A stretch of DNA of 5,423 nt, taken from contig JAAXQB010000133.1 of the NCBI GenBank assembly GCA_012329085.1, positions 1-5,423 of the forward strand, written 5' to 3'. Below, in pieces: positions 1 to 4,949 of the stretch. The first letter of the stretch is position 1. Each line of letters starts with the position of its first letter. Made by a program: the position numbers and the translations under genes. The notes under the pieces were generated by a model. The model was not told the DNA's origin, did no database searches, and saw only the letters and a program-made list of their open reading frames with translations. The DNA is from Methanosarcinales archaeon (GTDB taxonomy: Archaea > Halobacteriota > Methanosarcinia > Methanosarcinales > Methanosarcinaceae).

Positions 1-191
1 AGCATGATAAAATCTTTAATTTATTTTATAGGGTGAGTGAAGAAATAAAAGGAACAGGAACGGGTCTTGCAATTGTTAAGAAAATTATTGAGGTGCATGG
101 CGGCAATATATGGGTAGAATCTGCAAAAGGAAAGGGGGTGTATATTTTATTTTACAATTCCCTATGTGGATTATTGATTGATGGTAAATAA
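1..191 (+). CDS. Sensor histidine kinase, C-terminal ATPase fragment (5' end outside window, probable frameshift)
   Basis: This is the last part of a two-component sensor kinase, which autophosphorylates a histidine using ATP. The frame beginning at base 3 reads HDKIFNLFYRVSEEIKGTGT and continues GLAIVKKIIEVHGG, then IWVESAKGKG. These are the F box and G2 box of the HATPase_c domain followed by its usual last strands. After KGKG the reading frame stops making sense and ends at a TAA at 189-191. If one G is removed from the five-G run at 134-138, the sequence instead reads CIFYFTIPYVDY and stops at 175-177, which is the normal FTIP ending of the family. The gene therefore carries a one-base insertion, real or from sequencing. 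The G2 box has T where L is usual (GTGTG rather than GTGLG). Sensor domain and partner regulator are not visible. The family is confident; signal sensed is unknown. Confidence 0.88.
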   Translation, partial: HDKIFNLFYRVSEEIKGTGTGLAIVKKIIEVHGGNIWVESAKGKGVYILFYNSLCGLLIDGK

Positions 192-245
192 AAATTTTGT
201 GATGCCCCCACCATAAAGTAATTGTATTGCATAGCATTTTTTCAT

Positions 246-272
246 TAGCACATTCGGGACGAATGGGCGTTA
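246..272 (+). repeat. 27-bp palindrome family, copy 1
   Basis: Begins TAGCACATTCGGGACGAATG and ends GGCGTTA. The core CATTCG-GGA-CGAATG is a perfect 6-bp inverted repeat. The asymmetric ends TAGC and GCGTTA give the copy an orientation, here plus. It lies about 70 bases after the histidine kinase and could also form a hairpin in its transcript. Confidence 0.8.
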
Positions 273-275
273 AAT

Positions 276-292
276 ATAACTTATAAAGTTAT
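276..292. repeat. AT palindrome ATAACTT-ATA-AAGTTAT, copy A
   Basis: A perfect 7-3-7 inverted repeat lying between palindrome copies 1 and 2. Eighteen bases (277-294) recur identically at 3071-3088, again between two copies of the palindrome family. It may be a protein-binding site or part of a composite repeat; the role is unknown. Confidence 0.7.
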
Positions 293-312
293 ATAATAGA
301 GTAAATTTTTAA

Positions 313-339
313 TAGCTCGTTCGAAACGAACGATCGTTA
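313..339 (+). repeat. 27-bp palindrome family, copy 2
   Basis: Starts TAGCTCGTTCGAAACGAACG and ends ATCGTTA, exactly 27 bases like copy 1 and in the same orientation. Its core CGTTCG-AAA-CGAACG is perfectly self-complementary. The right flank (TATCTCGCAATTTA) is also similar to the flank of copy 5, so the repeated unit may extend past 339. Confidence 0.8.
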
Positions 340-474
340 TCTCGCAATTTAGTAATATTTTAAAATTATTTTATTTAATGCGTAATATTTAATTTCAAAA
401 AATAACTTTTTACAATACATTAAGTTCTTAAAATTTTATAACAATGAAATTAACATTGAAATTTTCTTAAATTC

Positions 475-502
475 TATATATATATATGGATATATATATA
501 TC
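475..502. repeat. TA-dinucleotide tract
   Basis: Two runs of alternating TA are separated by GGA; positions 489-502 form the perfect palindrome GATATATATATATC. This is low-complexity DNA that could extrude or slip during replication. No function is implied. Confidence 0.6.
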
Positions 503-642
503 TTACTTTCCACAGATTTTCATCTATCTTTTTATACAATTTATAATAATTATATTTTTAGATATTTGATAAATATTATTTTTAGAGTGTAATGGCACAA
601 TCTGTTTAATTTCAACAAAGAATGCTATATATACATAAAATT

Positions 643-810
643 TCAATCTGAAATATTGATTAAATCCTTTGCAAATAAATCATAATAAAAAGCAACATCC
701 TTATCAATTATTGGTGGAGTAACTGTAATAAGAATTGCAATATTATTATAATTTAAACGCCAATAAATATGTCTAAACTATGCATCATATTTACAATTAA
801 GGATGTCTAT
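643..810 (-). pseudogene. Possible remnant of a second EpsI-like gene
   Basis: On the minus strand an open stretch of 45 codons (777 down to the TGA at 643-645) reads FRHIYWRLNYNNIAILITV, then TPPIIDKDVAFYYDLFAKDL and INISD. A stop (TAG, 778-780) interrupts it and the same frame continues upstream as ILNCKYDA. The order IYW, a hydrophobic strand with a proline soon after, then an aromatic helix resembles the C-terminal part of the intact EpsI at 3203-4003 (AIYWYMFRRFGRDEGVTMIR, LTAP, ENELFD). This is a hand alignment with low identity, so the assignment is tentative. It has no visible start and lies tail to tail with nothing intact. It could instead be the remnant of an unrelated protein, or chance in AT-rich sequence. 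Confidence 0.35.
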
Positions 811-830
811 AAATTAAATTAATTGCACAA

Positions 831-1321
831 ATTAATAAAATTAGAATAATAATCATAACATGTATAATATTTTTTGCATTTGTAAGAACTCTAACTTTAC
901 CACATGTAAATAATTGATTAAATTTGATAATTCGATAGTTCGTGTAAAATAAGTTATAGCTGTATGTGTAAGATTATTTGTTGATGCCTTAAATAATAAT
1001 AAAGGAATTGTGCGATTAACAACAACAAGAGCAAACGCGGTTGGTGTTGATGAAGTATCATTTGCAAAAATTGTTTTTGAAATCATATCACACAGTTTAA
1101 CAATTTTGGATATAACTGGGTTTTCAAAAACAAATTGAGATAAAGAATTTATATCTTATTCAATTGCATATGATGGAAAAATAATAATGATATCGCTATA
1201 ACATACAGAAGAATATAAATATTATTTTGAAAAGTCAGAACCAAAAATATCAGAATTTGTGATTGTGATTGTAATATTGTCAATTCTTGGAGTTGTATTG
1301 TTATTTAAAAAAATCAAATAA
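831..1321 (+). pseudogene. Broken gene for a secreted protein with a C-terminal sorting-type tail
   Basis: The frame at 831-917 reads INKIRIIIITCIIFFAFVRT, like a signal peptide but with ATT where ATG would be expected. The reading then shifts to a second frame, which runs from 914 to the TAA at 1319-1321 with in-frame stops at 950, 1136 and 1199. That frame contains protein-like sequence (LFVDALNNNKGIVRLTTTRA; SFAKIVFEIISHSLTILDIT; EEYKYYFEKS). It ends with EPKISEF, a hydrophobic run VIVIVILSILGVVLLF and the basic KKIK. A short PEF-like motif, membrane helix and basic tail at the extreme C-terminus is the layout of archaeal PEF-CTERM sorting signals. I infer a former exosortase substrate of about 165 residues that has lost its start, shifted frame and gained stops. 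The body is not a family I recognise. The opposite strand is open over 853-1086 but looks like a shadow. Confidence 0.6.
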
Positions 1322-1343
1322 CGATCATTCGTTCCGAACGATC
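1319..1343 (-). repeat. 27-bp palindrome family, copy 3a
   Basis: Reads TAACGATCATTCGTTCCGAA on the plus strand, the reverse orientation of copies 1 and 2. It forms a direct tandem with copy 3b at a 25-base period (22 of 25 bases identical by eye). Its first bases overlap the final TAA of the upstream pseudogene. Confidence 0.8.
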
Positions 1344-1370
1344 AAACGCTCATTCGTTCCGAACGAGCTA
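1344..1370 (-). repeat. 27-bp palindrome family, copy 3b
   Basis: Second tandem unit, ending GAACGAGCTA. The 9-base arms GCTCATTCG and CGAACGAGC pair around TTC with one A-C mismatch in plus-strand RNA; in minus-strand RNA the same pair is a G-U wobble. Seven Ts follow at 1378-1384 on the plus strand, so copies 3a/3b could have ended transcription of the upstream pseudogene. Confidence 0.8.
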
Positions 1371-1383
1371 TCAAAGATTTTTT

Positions 1384-1410
1384 TAACGCACATTCATTAT
1401 GAATATGCTA
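1384..1410 (-). repeat. 27-bp palindrome family, copy 4
   Basis: TAACGCACATTCATTATGAA then TATGCTA: same length and end bases as the family in minus orientation, but with an AT-rich core (CATTCA-TTA-TGAATA, one mismatch). It appears to be a more decayed copy. Confidence 0.7.
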
Positions 1411-1433
1411 AAACAAAACTTAAATAAAATAAA

Positions 1434-1465
1434 AATGAGATTTAAAAATCTTATTCTATTTTTTT
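1434..1465 (+). terminator. Hairpin plus T-run, possible terminator
   Basis: AATGAGATTT and AAATCTTATT pair over 10 bases (one G-U) around AA, followed after CTA by seven Ts (1459-1465). The form suits an intrinsic terminator for plus-strand transcription through the pseudogene. The stem is AT-rich, so strength is doubtful; T-runs alone can terminate archaeal transcription. Confidence 0.4.
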
Positions 1466-1598
1466 AAATAATTCAAAAAGTTTATTTGAAATGAATGCAT
1501 CATTCATAAAATATATAATATTTATTAATAAATATAATTTTTAATTTTATTAAAATGCCATAACAATCAAATAAAGAAATGTATTTATACTTGAATGA
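1466..1598. other. AT-rich spacer with two inverted repeats
   Basis: No gene seen. It contains ATGAATG-CAT-CATTCAT at 1491-1507, whose arms resemble the core of the palindrome family, and the perfect 18-base palindrome ATATTTATTAATAAATAT at 1518-1535. Confidence 0.5.
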
Positions 1599-1715
1599 AT
1601 GATAATTAAAGACATGAAATTAAAGCCATCGATATACGAATATGAAAATGGAGTGTATTTGCATCAATTTATAAATAGATATGTAAATATATGGGGGCGA
1701 TGTGGAAAAAAATAA
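1599..1715 (+). CDS. Possible 38-residue small protein overlapping the CPBP start
   Basis: An ATG at 1599 (second ATG at 1614) opens a frame encoding MIIKDMKLKPSIYEYENGVY, then LHQFINRYVNIWGRCGKK, ending in TAA at 1713-1715. It overlaps the start of the CPBP gene by 14 bases in another frame. The composition looks protein-like (many Tyr, Asn, Lys, one Trp) rather than a random translation of AT-rich DNA, but it matches nothing I recognise. The TTTATAAA promoter proposed for the CPBP gene lies inside it, which argues that if real it is separately transcribed or a remnant. Low confidence. Confidence 0.25.
   Translation: MIIKDMKLKPSIYEYENGVYLHQFINRYVNIWGRCGKK
1668..1675 (+). promoter_or_regulatory. 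TATA box for the CPBP gene
   Basis: TTTATAAA centred about 30 bases before the GTG at 1702. Archaeal TATA boxes lie about 26 bases before the transcript start, which places it near 1698 and gives a leader of only a few bases. The sequence GGGGGCGAT (1693-1701) resembles a Shine-Dalgarno site (AGGAGGTGAT type), but most of it would then lie upstream of the transcript start. Confidence 0.5.
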
Positions 1716-2478
1716 TCTAATACATTATAAAGTAGTTGTTGCACATGTGCTTGCAATTTTTATGGGGGAGTTTTTTATATTTTATGGGCAAATGCTTGCG
1801 GGTGCAACCATCCATTTTATCAACATGCACACAATAGTTATTTCAATGGTATTTATCAAAAATAAAAATAGTGTATTGACCAATCAACTTATTCAATCAC
1901 TTGTTCTTTTATTGCAACTTAGACTAATCAGCATGATAATGCCAATATTCTTTGCTATGACGATATACCATCATGCAATGATATATGCACCATTATTCAT
2001 ACCAATATATATTTTACTTGTGCATCAAAAATTTACAATGAATGAAATTGGGGCTACTTTTAAATCATTCCATATATATGTTATGGCTGCAATTCCAATT
2101 GGAATGGGATTGGCATGGATTGGATATCATGTAATTCATCCTGCATACATGATACCAGATATTAGAGTGCCAAATTTAATAATTATGGCTATAATAATGA
2201 TTATGTTTGCAGGCATGGCAGAATCACTTATTTTTTGGTCGATATTACAAACAAGATTTGAAAAAGTAATAGGTCCATTGCAAGGAGTGTTAGCCACAAG
2301 TGTTTTATTTGGAATTATGCACTCTGGGCATGGAAATATATATGTAATTGCTTTTGCATGCTTTGTAGGATTGATAATGGGATATATATTTCATAAAACT
2401 CGAAGCTTGCCATTCATAGTAAGTATATTTTGTATTAATAATATATTCCTTTATGGATTATTTCCACACATGCTATAA
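1702..2478 (+). CDS. CPBP (CAAX protease-like) integral membrane protein with degenerate active site
   Basis: This is a 258-residue, very hydrophobic protein with about seven to eight membrane segments. Its C-terminal 90 residues match the CPBP/Rce1-like intramembrane protease domain (AESLIFW 173-179, LQTRFEKVIGPLQG, FGIMH 203-207, KTRSLPFIV 232-240). Family motif 1 is normally EExxxR; here it is E174-S175-xxx-W179. Motif 2, FxxxH, is intact (F203, H207). The last His of the usual H-xxx-N motif is Phe (F243), while N247 is kept. Active members cleave membrane proteins or lipidated peptides; with these losses this copy may be inactive or have another role. Relatives act near exosortases and as sorting proteases (the myxosortase-type CPBP proteins), so a sorting role is possible but inferred. 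GTG 1702 is chosen because a stop lies in frame at 1684 and no ATG occurs before residue 21. Confidence 0.8.
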   Translation: MEKNNLIHYKVVVAHVLAIFMGEFFIFYGQMLAGATIHFINMHTIVISMVFIKNKNSVLTNQLIQSLVLLLQLRLISMIMPIFFAMTIYHHAMIYAPLFIPIYILLVHQKFTMNEIGATFKSFHIYVMAAIPIGMGLAWIGYHVIHPAYMIPDIRVPNLIIMAIIMIMFAGMAESLIFWSILQTRFEKVIGPLQGVLATSVLFGIMHSGHGNIYVIAFACFVGLIMGYIFHKTRSLPFIVSIFCINNIFLYGLFPHML

Positions 2479-2482
2479 ATTA

Positions 2483-2731
2483 TTACAATATGTATTCAAA
2501 ATATCTTAATATATTAGAAATGATTATTGTTAAATAAATAAAAATGAATGTTAGCATACACATAACAAATGTATTTTTACTCCACTCATTTTGCATGTTT
2601 AAATGCGATATAAGTTCGATTGTTGTAATTGATATTATAAGTGAGATGGTTATGAATAGCAATCCATATTCAAATGGTATGGCGTTATGCACATTTGCAG
2701 ATTCTACATTTGATACAATGACTGTTAACAT
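2483..2731 (-). CDS. Small two-helix membrane protein, unknown function
   Basis: The product has 82 residues with two predicted membrane segments (about residues 23-42 and 54-76) joined by a short polar loop (HLNMQNEWSKN). The N-terminus (MLTVIVSNVESANVHNAIPF) is mildly polar. I recognise no family. A TTTATAAA box lies 27 bases before the ATG, the expected spacing for a leaderless archaeal transcript, and there is no Shine-Dalgarno sequence. It converges on the CPBP gene with four bases between the two stop codons. The opposite strand also has an ATG-started open frame over 2544-2741; the promoter position and the clean hydrophobic pattern favour the minus-strand reading. Confidence 0.55.
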   Translation of the reverse strand: MLTVIVSNVESANVHNAIPFEYGLLFITISLIISITTIELISHLNMQNEWSKNTFVMCMLTFIFIYLTIIISNILRYFEYIL

Positions 2732-2754
2732 GATATTATAATTACTTGCATTAA

Positions 2755-2762
2755 TTTATAAA
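2755..2762 (-). promoter_or_regulatory. TATA box for the small membrane protein
   Basis: TTTATAAA, the same eight bases as before the CPBP gene, centred 27 bases from the A of the ATG at 2731. This spacing predicts that transcription starts at or next to the start codon. Confidence 0.5.
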
Positions 2763-2888
2763 CTTTACAATTCTATTTAAAATTGATAGAAGTTTAATAT
2801 ATGGTGTTTAAAATTTGATTTTTAAAAATATTTAAATTTACTAATTGATGTTACACAAATATAATTTTATTTTATTTCTGTATTTCAA

Positions 2889-2915
2889 TAGCTTATTCAA
2901 AATGAATGGGCGTTA
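2889..2915 (+). repeat. 27-bp palindrome family, copy 5
   Basis: TAGCTTATTCAAAATGAATG then GGCGTTA, 27 bases, plus orientation. The core ATTCAAAATGAAT is imperfect. Flanks match those of copy 2 (AATAGCT before, TATCTTGCA after), suggesting the element is longer than the palindrome itself. Confidence 0.75.
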
Positions 2916-3070
2916 TCTTGCATTTAAAATACTGATTTACAATTACTTTTTTTATCATTTGTGTTAATTTACTTTATTGTATGTATTTAATGATTGTAAA
3001 AAAATATGCATTAATTTGTGTAATTTACATACTTTTCAGATTGATGTATTCATCACTTTTTCATTGTATG

Positions 3071-3088
3071 TAACTTATAAAGTTATAT
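3071..3088. repeat. AT palindrome, copy B
   Basis: Identical over 18 bases (TAACTTATAAAGTTATAT) to 277-294. As with copy A, it lies between two members of the palindrome family (copies 5 and 6). Confidence 0.7.
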
Positions 3089-3116
3089 GCTTAACATGAT
3101 TTCTTTACAATAGCTA

Positions 3117-3152
3117 TAAAAAAAATTCAACGGATCATTCGGGATGAATGAT
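3117..3152 (-). terminator. Hairpin plus eight Ts after EpsI
   Basis: Read on the minus strand, ATCATTC-ATCCC-GAATGAT forms a 7-bp stem with a 5-base loop, followed after CCGTTGAA by eight Ts (3125-3118). It lies about 50 bases beyond the EpsI stop in the direction of transcription, so it is a plausible terminator for the exosortase-EpsI unit. The stem is palindrome copy 6. Confidence 0.5.
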
Positions 3153-3157
3153 TATTG
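3127..3157 (-). repeat. 27-bp palindrome family, copy 6 (diverged)
   Basis: TCAACGGATCATTCGGGATG then AATGATTATTG. It has the core ATCATTC/GAATGAT and the AACG end, but the TAGC end is lost and there is an extra base. It is included as a diverged member; the match is weaker than for copies 1-5. Confidence 0.5.
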
Positions 3158-3202
3158 TTTCATAAATTTTTCAAGTCATAAATTATTAATTCTTATTAAT
3201 TT

Positions 3203-4003
3203 TTAAAATTTTTTTTTTAATTTATTTGAAAATATTATAATTATTGGAATCGTAACAAGCAATAAAATGATGAAAATTCCCATCGATCCATGTTTATATA
3301 TAATTTGTTCAGATATTGTTATTTCTAAAATTTCATCTCCATACATCGCATCGAATAATTCATTTTCTATAAATCCTGACATCATTGCAAGTGTTGCATA
3401 AGTATCAACTCGCACAGGTGCAGTTAATCTAATCATTGTAACACCTTCATCTCTGCCAAATCTTCTAAACATATACCAATATATTGCAACTTGTTTTCTA
3501 TCGGGATTTACTTGATTATGCGCAAATAATTTATTTACATACATATTTCCAAATATTAAATAATCTCCATCTCTTGCAACATTGAGTTGCTTAATATCTA
3601 TATTTGAAATATCCCACCCATGACTAAAACATGCTATTGGATCGTGAAACCCTCCTCCTTTTCGGCTATTTATTATATCCATGAATATAATCCCTTCTTC
3701 GCTTGTAAATGCCCTACTCATAAGTATGTCAATATCTAATATTTCATATACATGATCTGGATATGTGAAATTAAATCCTTGCCAATTCCCAAGAACCATA
3801 GGAAATCGTTCAATGTCTTCTCTACAATTATAATCAAATGCTGTTTTTAAAAGCATACGATTCTCTGTCTCATGCCAAGAAGTATCAACAACAGTATAAT
3901 CGGCAAGATCTATTGGAGATAAAAGAAAAATAATTACAAATGTTAATAAAAATATGCCAACTATTGTTATGAGATTTCTCTTAATTTCAGAGATCCGAAA
4001 CAC
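3203..4003 (-). CDS. EpsI-type exosortase partner (DUF3485 family)
   Basis: The 266-residue protein is probably membrane-anchored with its main domain outside. It has one N-terminal membrane segment (about 11-28). Next comes FPMVLGNWQGFNF (67-79), the P-x-x-L-G-x-W signature of EpsI, and SRKGGGFHDPIACFSHGW (113-130) with the H-x-P-x-x-C motif (H120, P122, C125). AIYWYMFRRF (173-182) and IRLTAPVRVD (191-200) close the domain. A second hydrophobic segment (about 240-258) and the tail NKLKKKF follow; most bacterial EpsI proteins lack this C-terminal helix. EpsI proteins are found beside exosortases, often fused to them, and are thought to assist export or processing. The gene overlaps the exosortase by 37 bases. 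The GTG start at 4001-4003 lies inside the Shine-Dalgarno-like GGGAGGTG; no ATG, GTG or TTG follows in frame nearby, so the start is unsure. Confidence 0.85.
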   Translation of the reverse strand: MFRISEIKRNLITIVGIFLLTFVIIFLLSPIDLADYTVVDTSWHETENRMLLKTAFDYNCREDIERFPMVLGNWQGFNFTYPDHVYEILDIDILMSRAFTSEEGIIFMDIINSRKGGGFHDPIACFSHGWDISNIDIKQLNVARDGDYLIFGNMYVNKLFAHNQVNPDRKQVAIYWYMFRRFGRDEGVTMIRLTAPVRVDTYATLAMMSGFIENELFDAMYGDEILEITISEQIIYKHGSMGIFIILLLVTIPIIIIFSNKLKKKF

Positions 4004-4797
4004 CTCCCTATGATAAATAATAGTATAATTGATATGCTAAAAAAAATTGGGCTAGATATATCATGGAAGAATACCATAGCAGCATCTTTGCCATACATGT
4101 CAGCTACAACTAATATAGATGCTATTCGTAAAATATTCATTGATATTGCAATTGGGAAAGTAGCCAAGAGTAAAGATAATTTCATATATATCGTGCCTTT
4201 CAAGACATAAGCATATATGGTTGAAAGTGTTATGAGGGAAATTATTGATTTAATTCCACTGCATGGTGCAGCTACTAAAAAAGTACCTGCATCCGTTTGT
4301 ATTTTTGCACCGACATTAATGGCTGATATGCCTAAAGTTTGAACTATAATAGTTGAAATATTTGCAGAAAAAAGTTCCATATTAACAGAAGCAGTGCTAA
4401 GTGGTATTGGAACCATAAAAAATAAAAACAATATTGGAAATGCCAGCGATTTAATAGTATTTATACCGTAAATATAAATAATTAGTCCTGCCATTACAGT
4501 AATGAGTGATATGGCAGATAAAAATCTAATGGTCCAAAACCATCCTATGCCATGTATTATTAAACCAATTATAAAAAGCACAACTCCCATATCAGATGAA
4601 TTTTTTTTTATAGAGGATAGTGTAGATCTTTTTTTCCATACAACATACCCAGAAATTAATGGAACCATAAATCCATGTGAAAAATATGGGTTGTGAGTCC
4701 ATGAACTTATAAGCCAAGTGAATGTATTAAAATAAAGTGCAAATATAAATCCTGCTATTAACAGAAATGTAATTTTTATGTATTTATCATCGTTCAT
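3967..4797 (-). CDS. Exosortase/archaeosortase family transpeptidase
   Basis: This polytopic membrane enzyme cuts proteins bearing a C-terminal PEP/PEF-type sorting tail and transfers them to a cell-envelope acceptor. It has 276 residues and about eight membrane segments. The catalytic triad is visible: Cys179 in APCSGI, Arg224 in NILRI and His245 in FFHD. Other family landmarks are SHGFMVPL (40-47) and MVPIPLST (128-135). The ATG at 4797 gives the usual N-terminus and has no Shine-Dalgarno sequence. It overlaps EpsI by 37 bases, so both are probably made from one transcript. An eroded relative lies upstream at about 4950-5245, and a sorting-tail protein beyond it is a candidate substrate. 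The family is clear; the subtype (archaeosortase class or exosortase class) cannot be fixed by eye. Confidence 0.93.
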   Translation of the reverse strand: MNDDKYIKITFLLIAGFIFALYFNTFTWLISSWTHNPYFSHGFMVPLISGYVVWKKRSTLSSIKKNSSDMGVVLFIIGLIIHGIGWFWTIRFLSAISLITVMAGLIIYIYGINTIKSLAFPILFLFFMVPIPLSTASVNMELFSANISTIIVQTLGISAINVGAKIQTDAGTFLVAAPCSGIKSIISLITLSTIYAYVLKGTIYMKLSLLLATFPIAISMNILRIASILVVADMYGKDAAMVFFHDISSPIFFSISIILLFIIGRCFGSLKLREIS

Positions 4798-4949
4798 ATT
4801 AATTTATTGTGTGATAAATCTGTGCAATTTATTTATTTTTGAAAGTTAAATCGTACAAATTAGTTAAATTTTGGAATGAAAAATTGCTTCGGTTATATAA
4901 ATACTTTATTAGTATAAATATTTATCATTCATTTTTTTTCTTTTTTTAT
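4798..4949 (-). promoter_or_regulatory. Upstream region of the exosortase-EpsI unit
   Basis: Reading towards the gene there is a TTTATATA box at 4901-4894 and a weaker AAATAAATAAA stretch about 35 bases before the ATG. The first would give a leader of about 70 bases, the second about 8. I cannot decide between them. No Shine-Dalgarno sequence precedes the start. A short ATGAATGATAAATAT at about 4939-4925 echoes the exosortase start (MNDDKY) but soon reaches a stop. Confidence 0.35.

Larger units (their letters stand above)
192..642. other. Gene-poor AT-rich spacer with palindromes
   Basis: I see no convincing gene here in any frame. The stretch holds two copies of the 27-bp palindrome family, one AT palindrome and a TA-dinucleotide tract, listed separately. 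The rest is very AT-rich with frequent stops on both strands. Confidence 0.6.
2763..3202. other. Spacer without a gene, carrying palindromes
   Basis: No coding sequence is supported. It contains palindrome copies 5 and 6, AT palindrome copy B and the terminator proposed for the EpsI transcript. The remainder is AT-rich with stops in all frames. Confidence 0.6.

Noticed and set aside
853..1086. Minus-strand open frame of 77 codons
   Set aside because: It is antisense to the plus-strand pseudogene, whose frame gives a recognisable sorting tail. The product shows no family features.
246..1410. CRISPR array
   Set aside because: The palindromes are few, in both orientations, unevenly spaced (25 to about 1000 bases) and diverged, with no regular spacers or cas genes.
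2544..2741. Plus-strand open frame of 65 codons opposite the small membrane protein
   Set aside because: The minus-strand reading has a TATA box at the right spacing and two clean membrane helices; the plus frame has neither.
4010..4210. Plus-strand open frame of 66 codons
   Set aside because: It lies wholly antisense within the exosortase gene, including the Arg and Cys motif region, and has no features of its own.
4502..4696. Plus-strand open frame of 64 codons
   Set aside because: Antisense to the N-terminal part of the exosortase; a shadow of that gene.
4904..4939. ATGAATGATAAATAT resembling the exosortase start (MNDDKY)
   Set aside because: It reaches a stop after seven codons and the match is short and AT-rich; it may be chance or the tail of the exosortase pseudogene.
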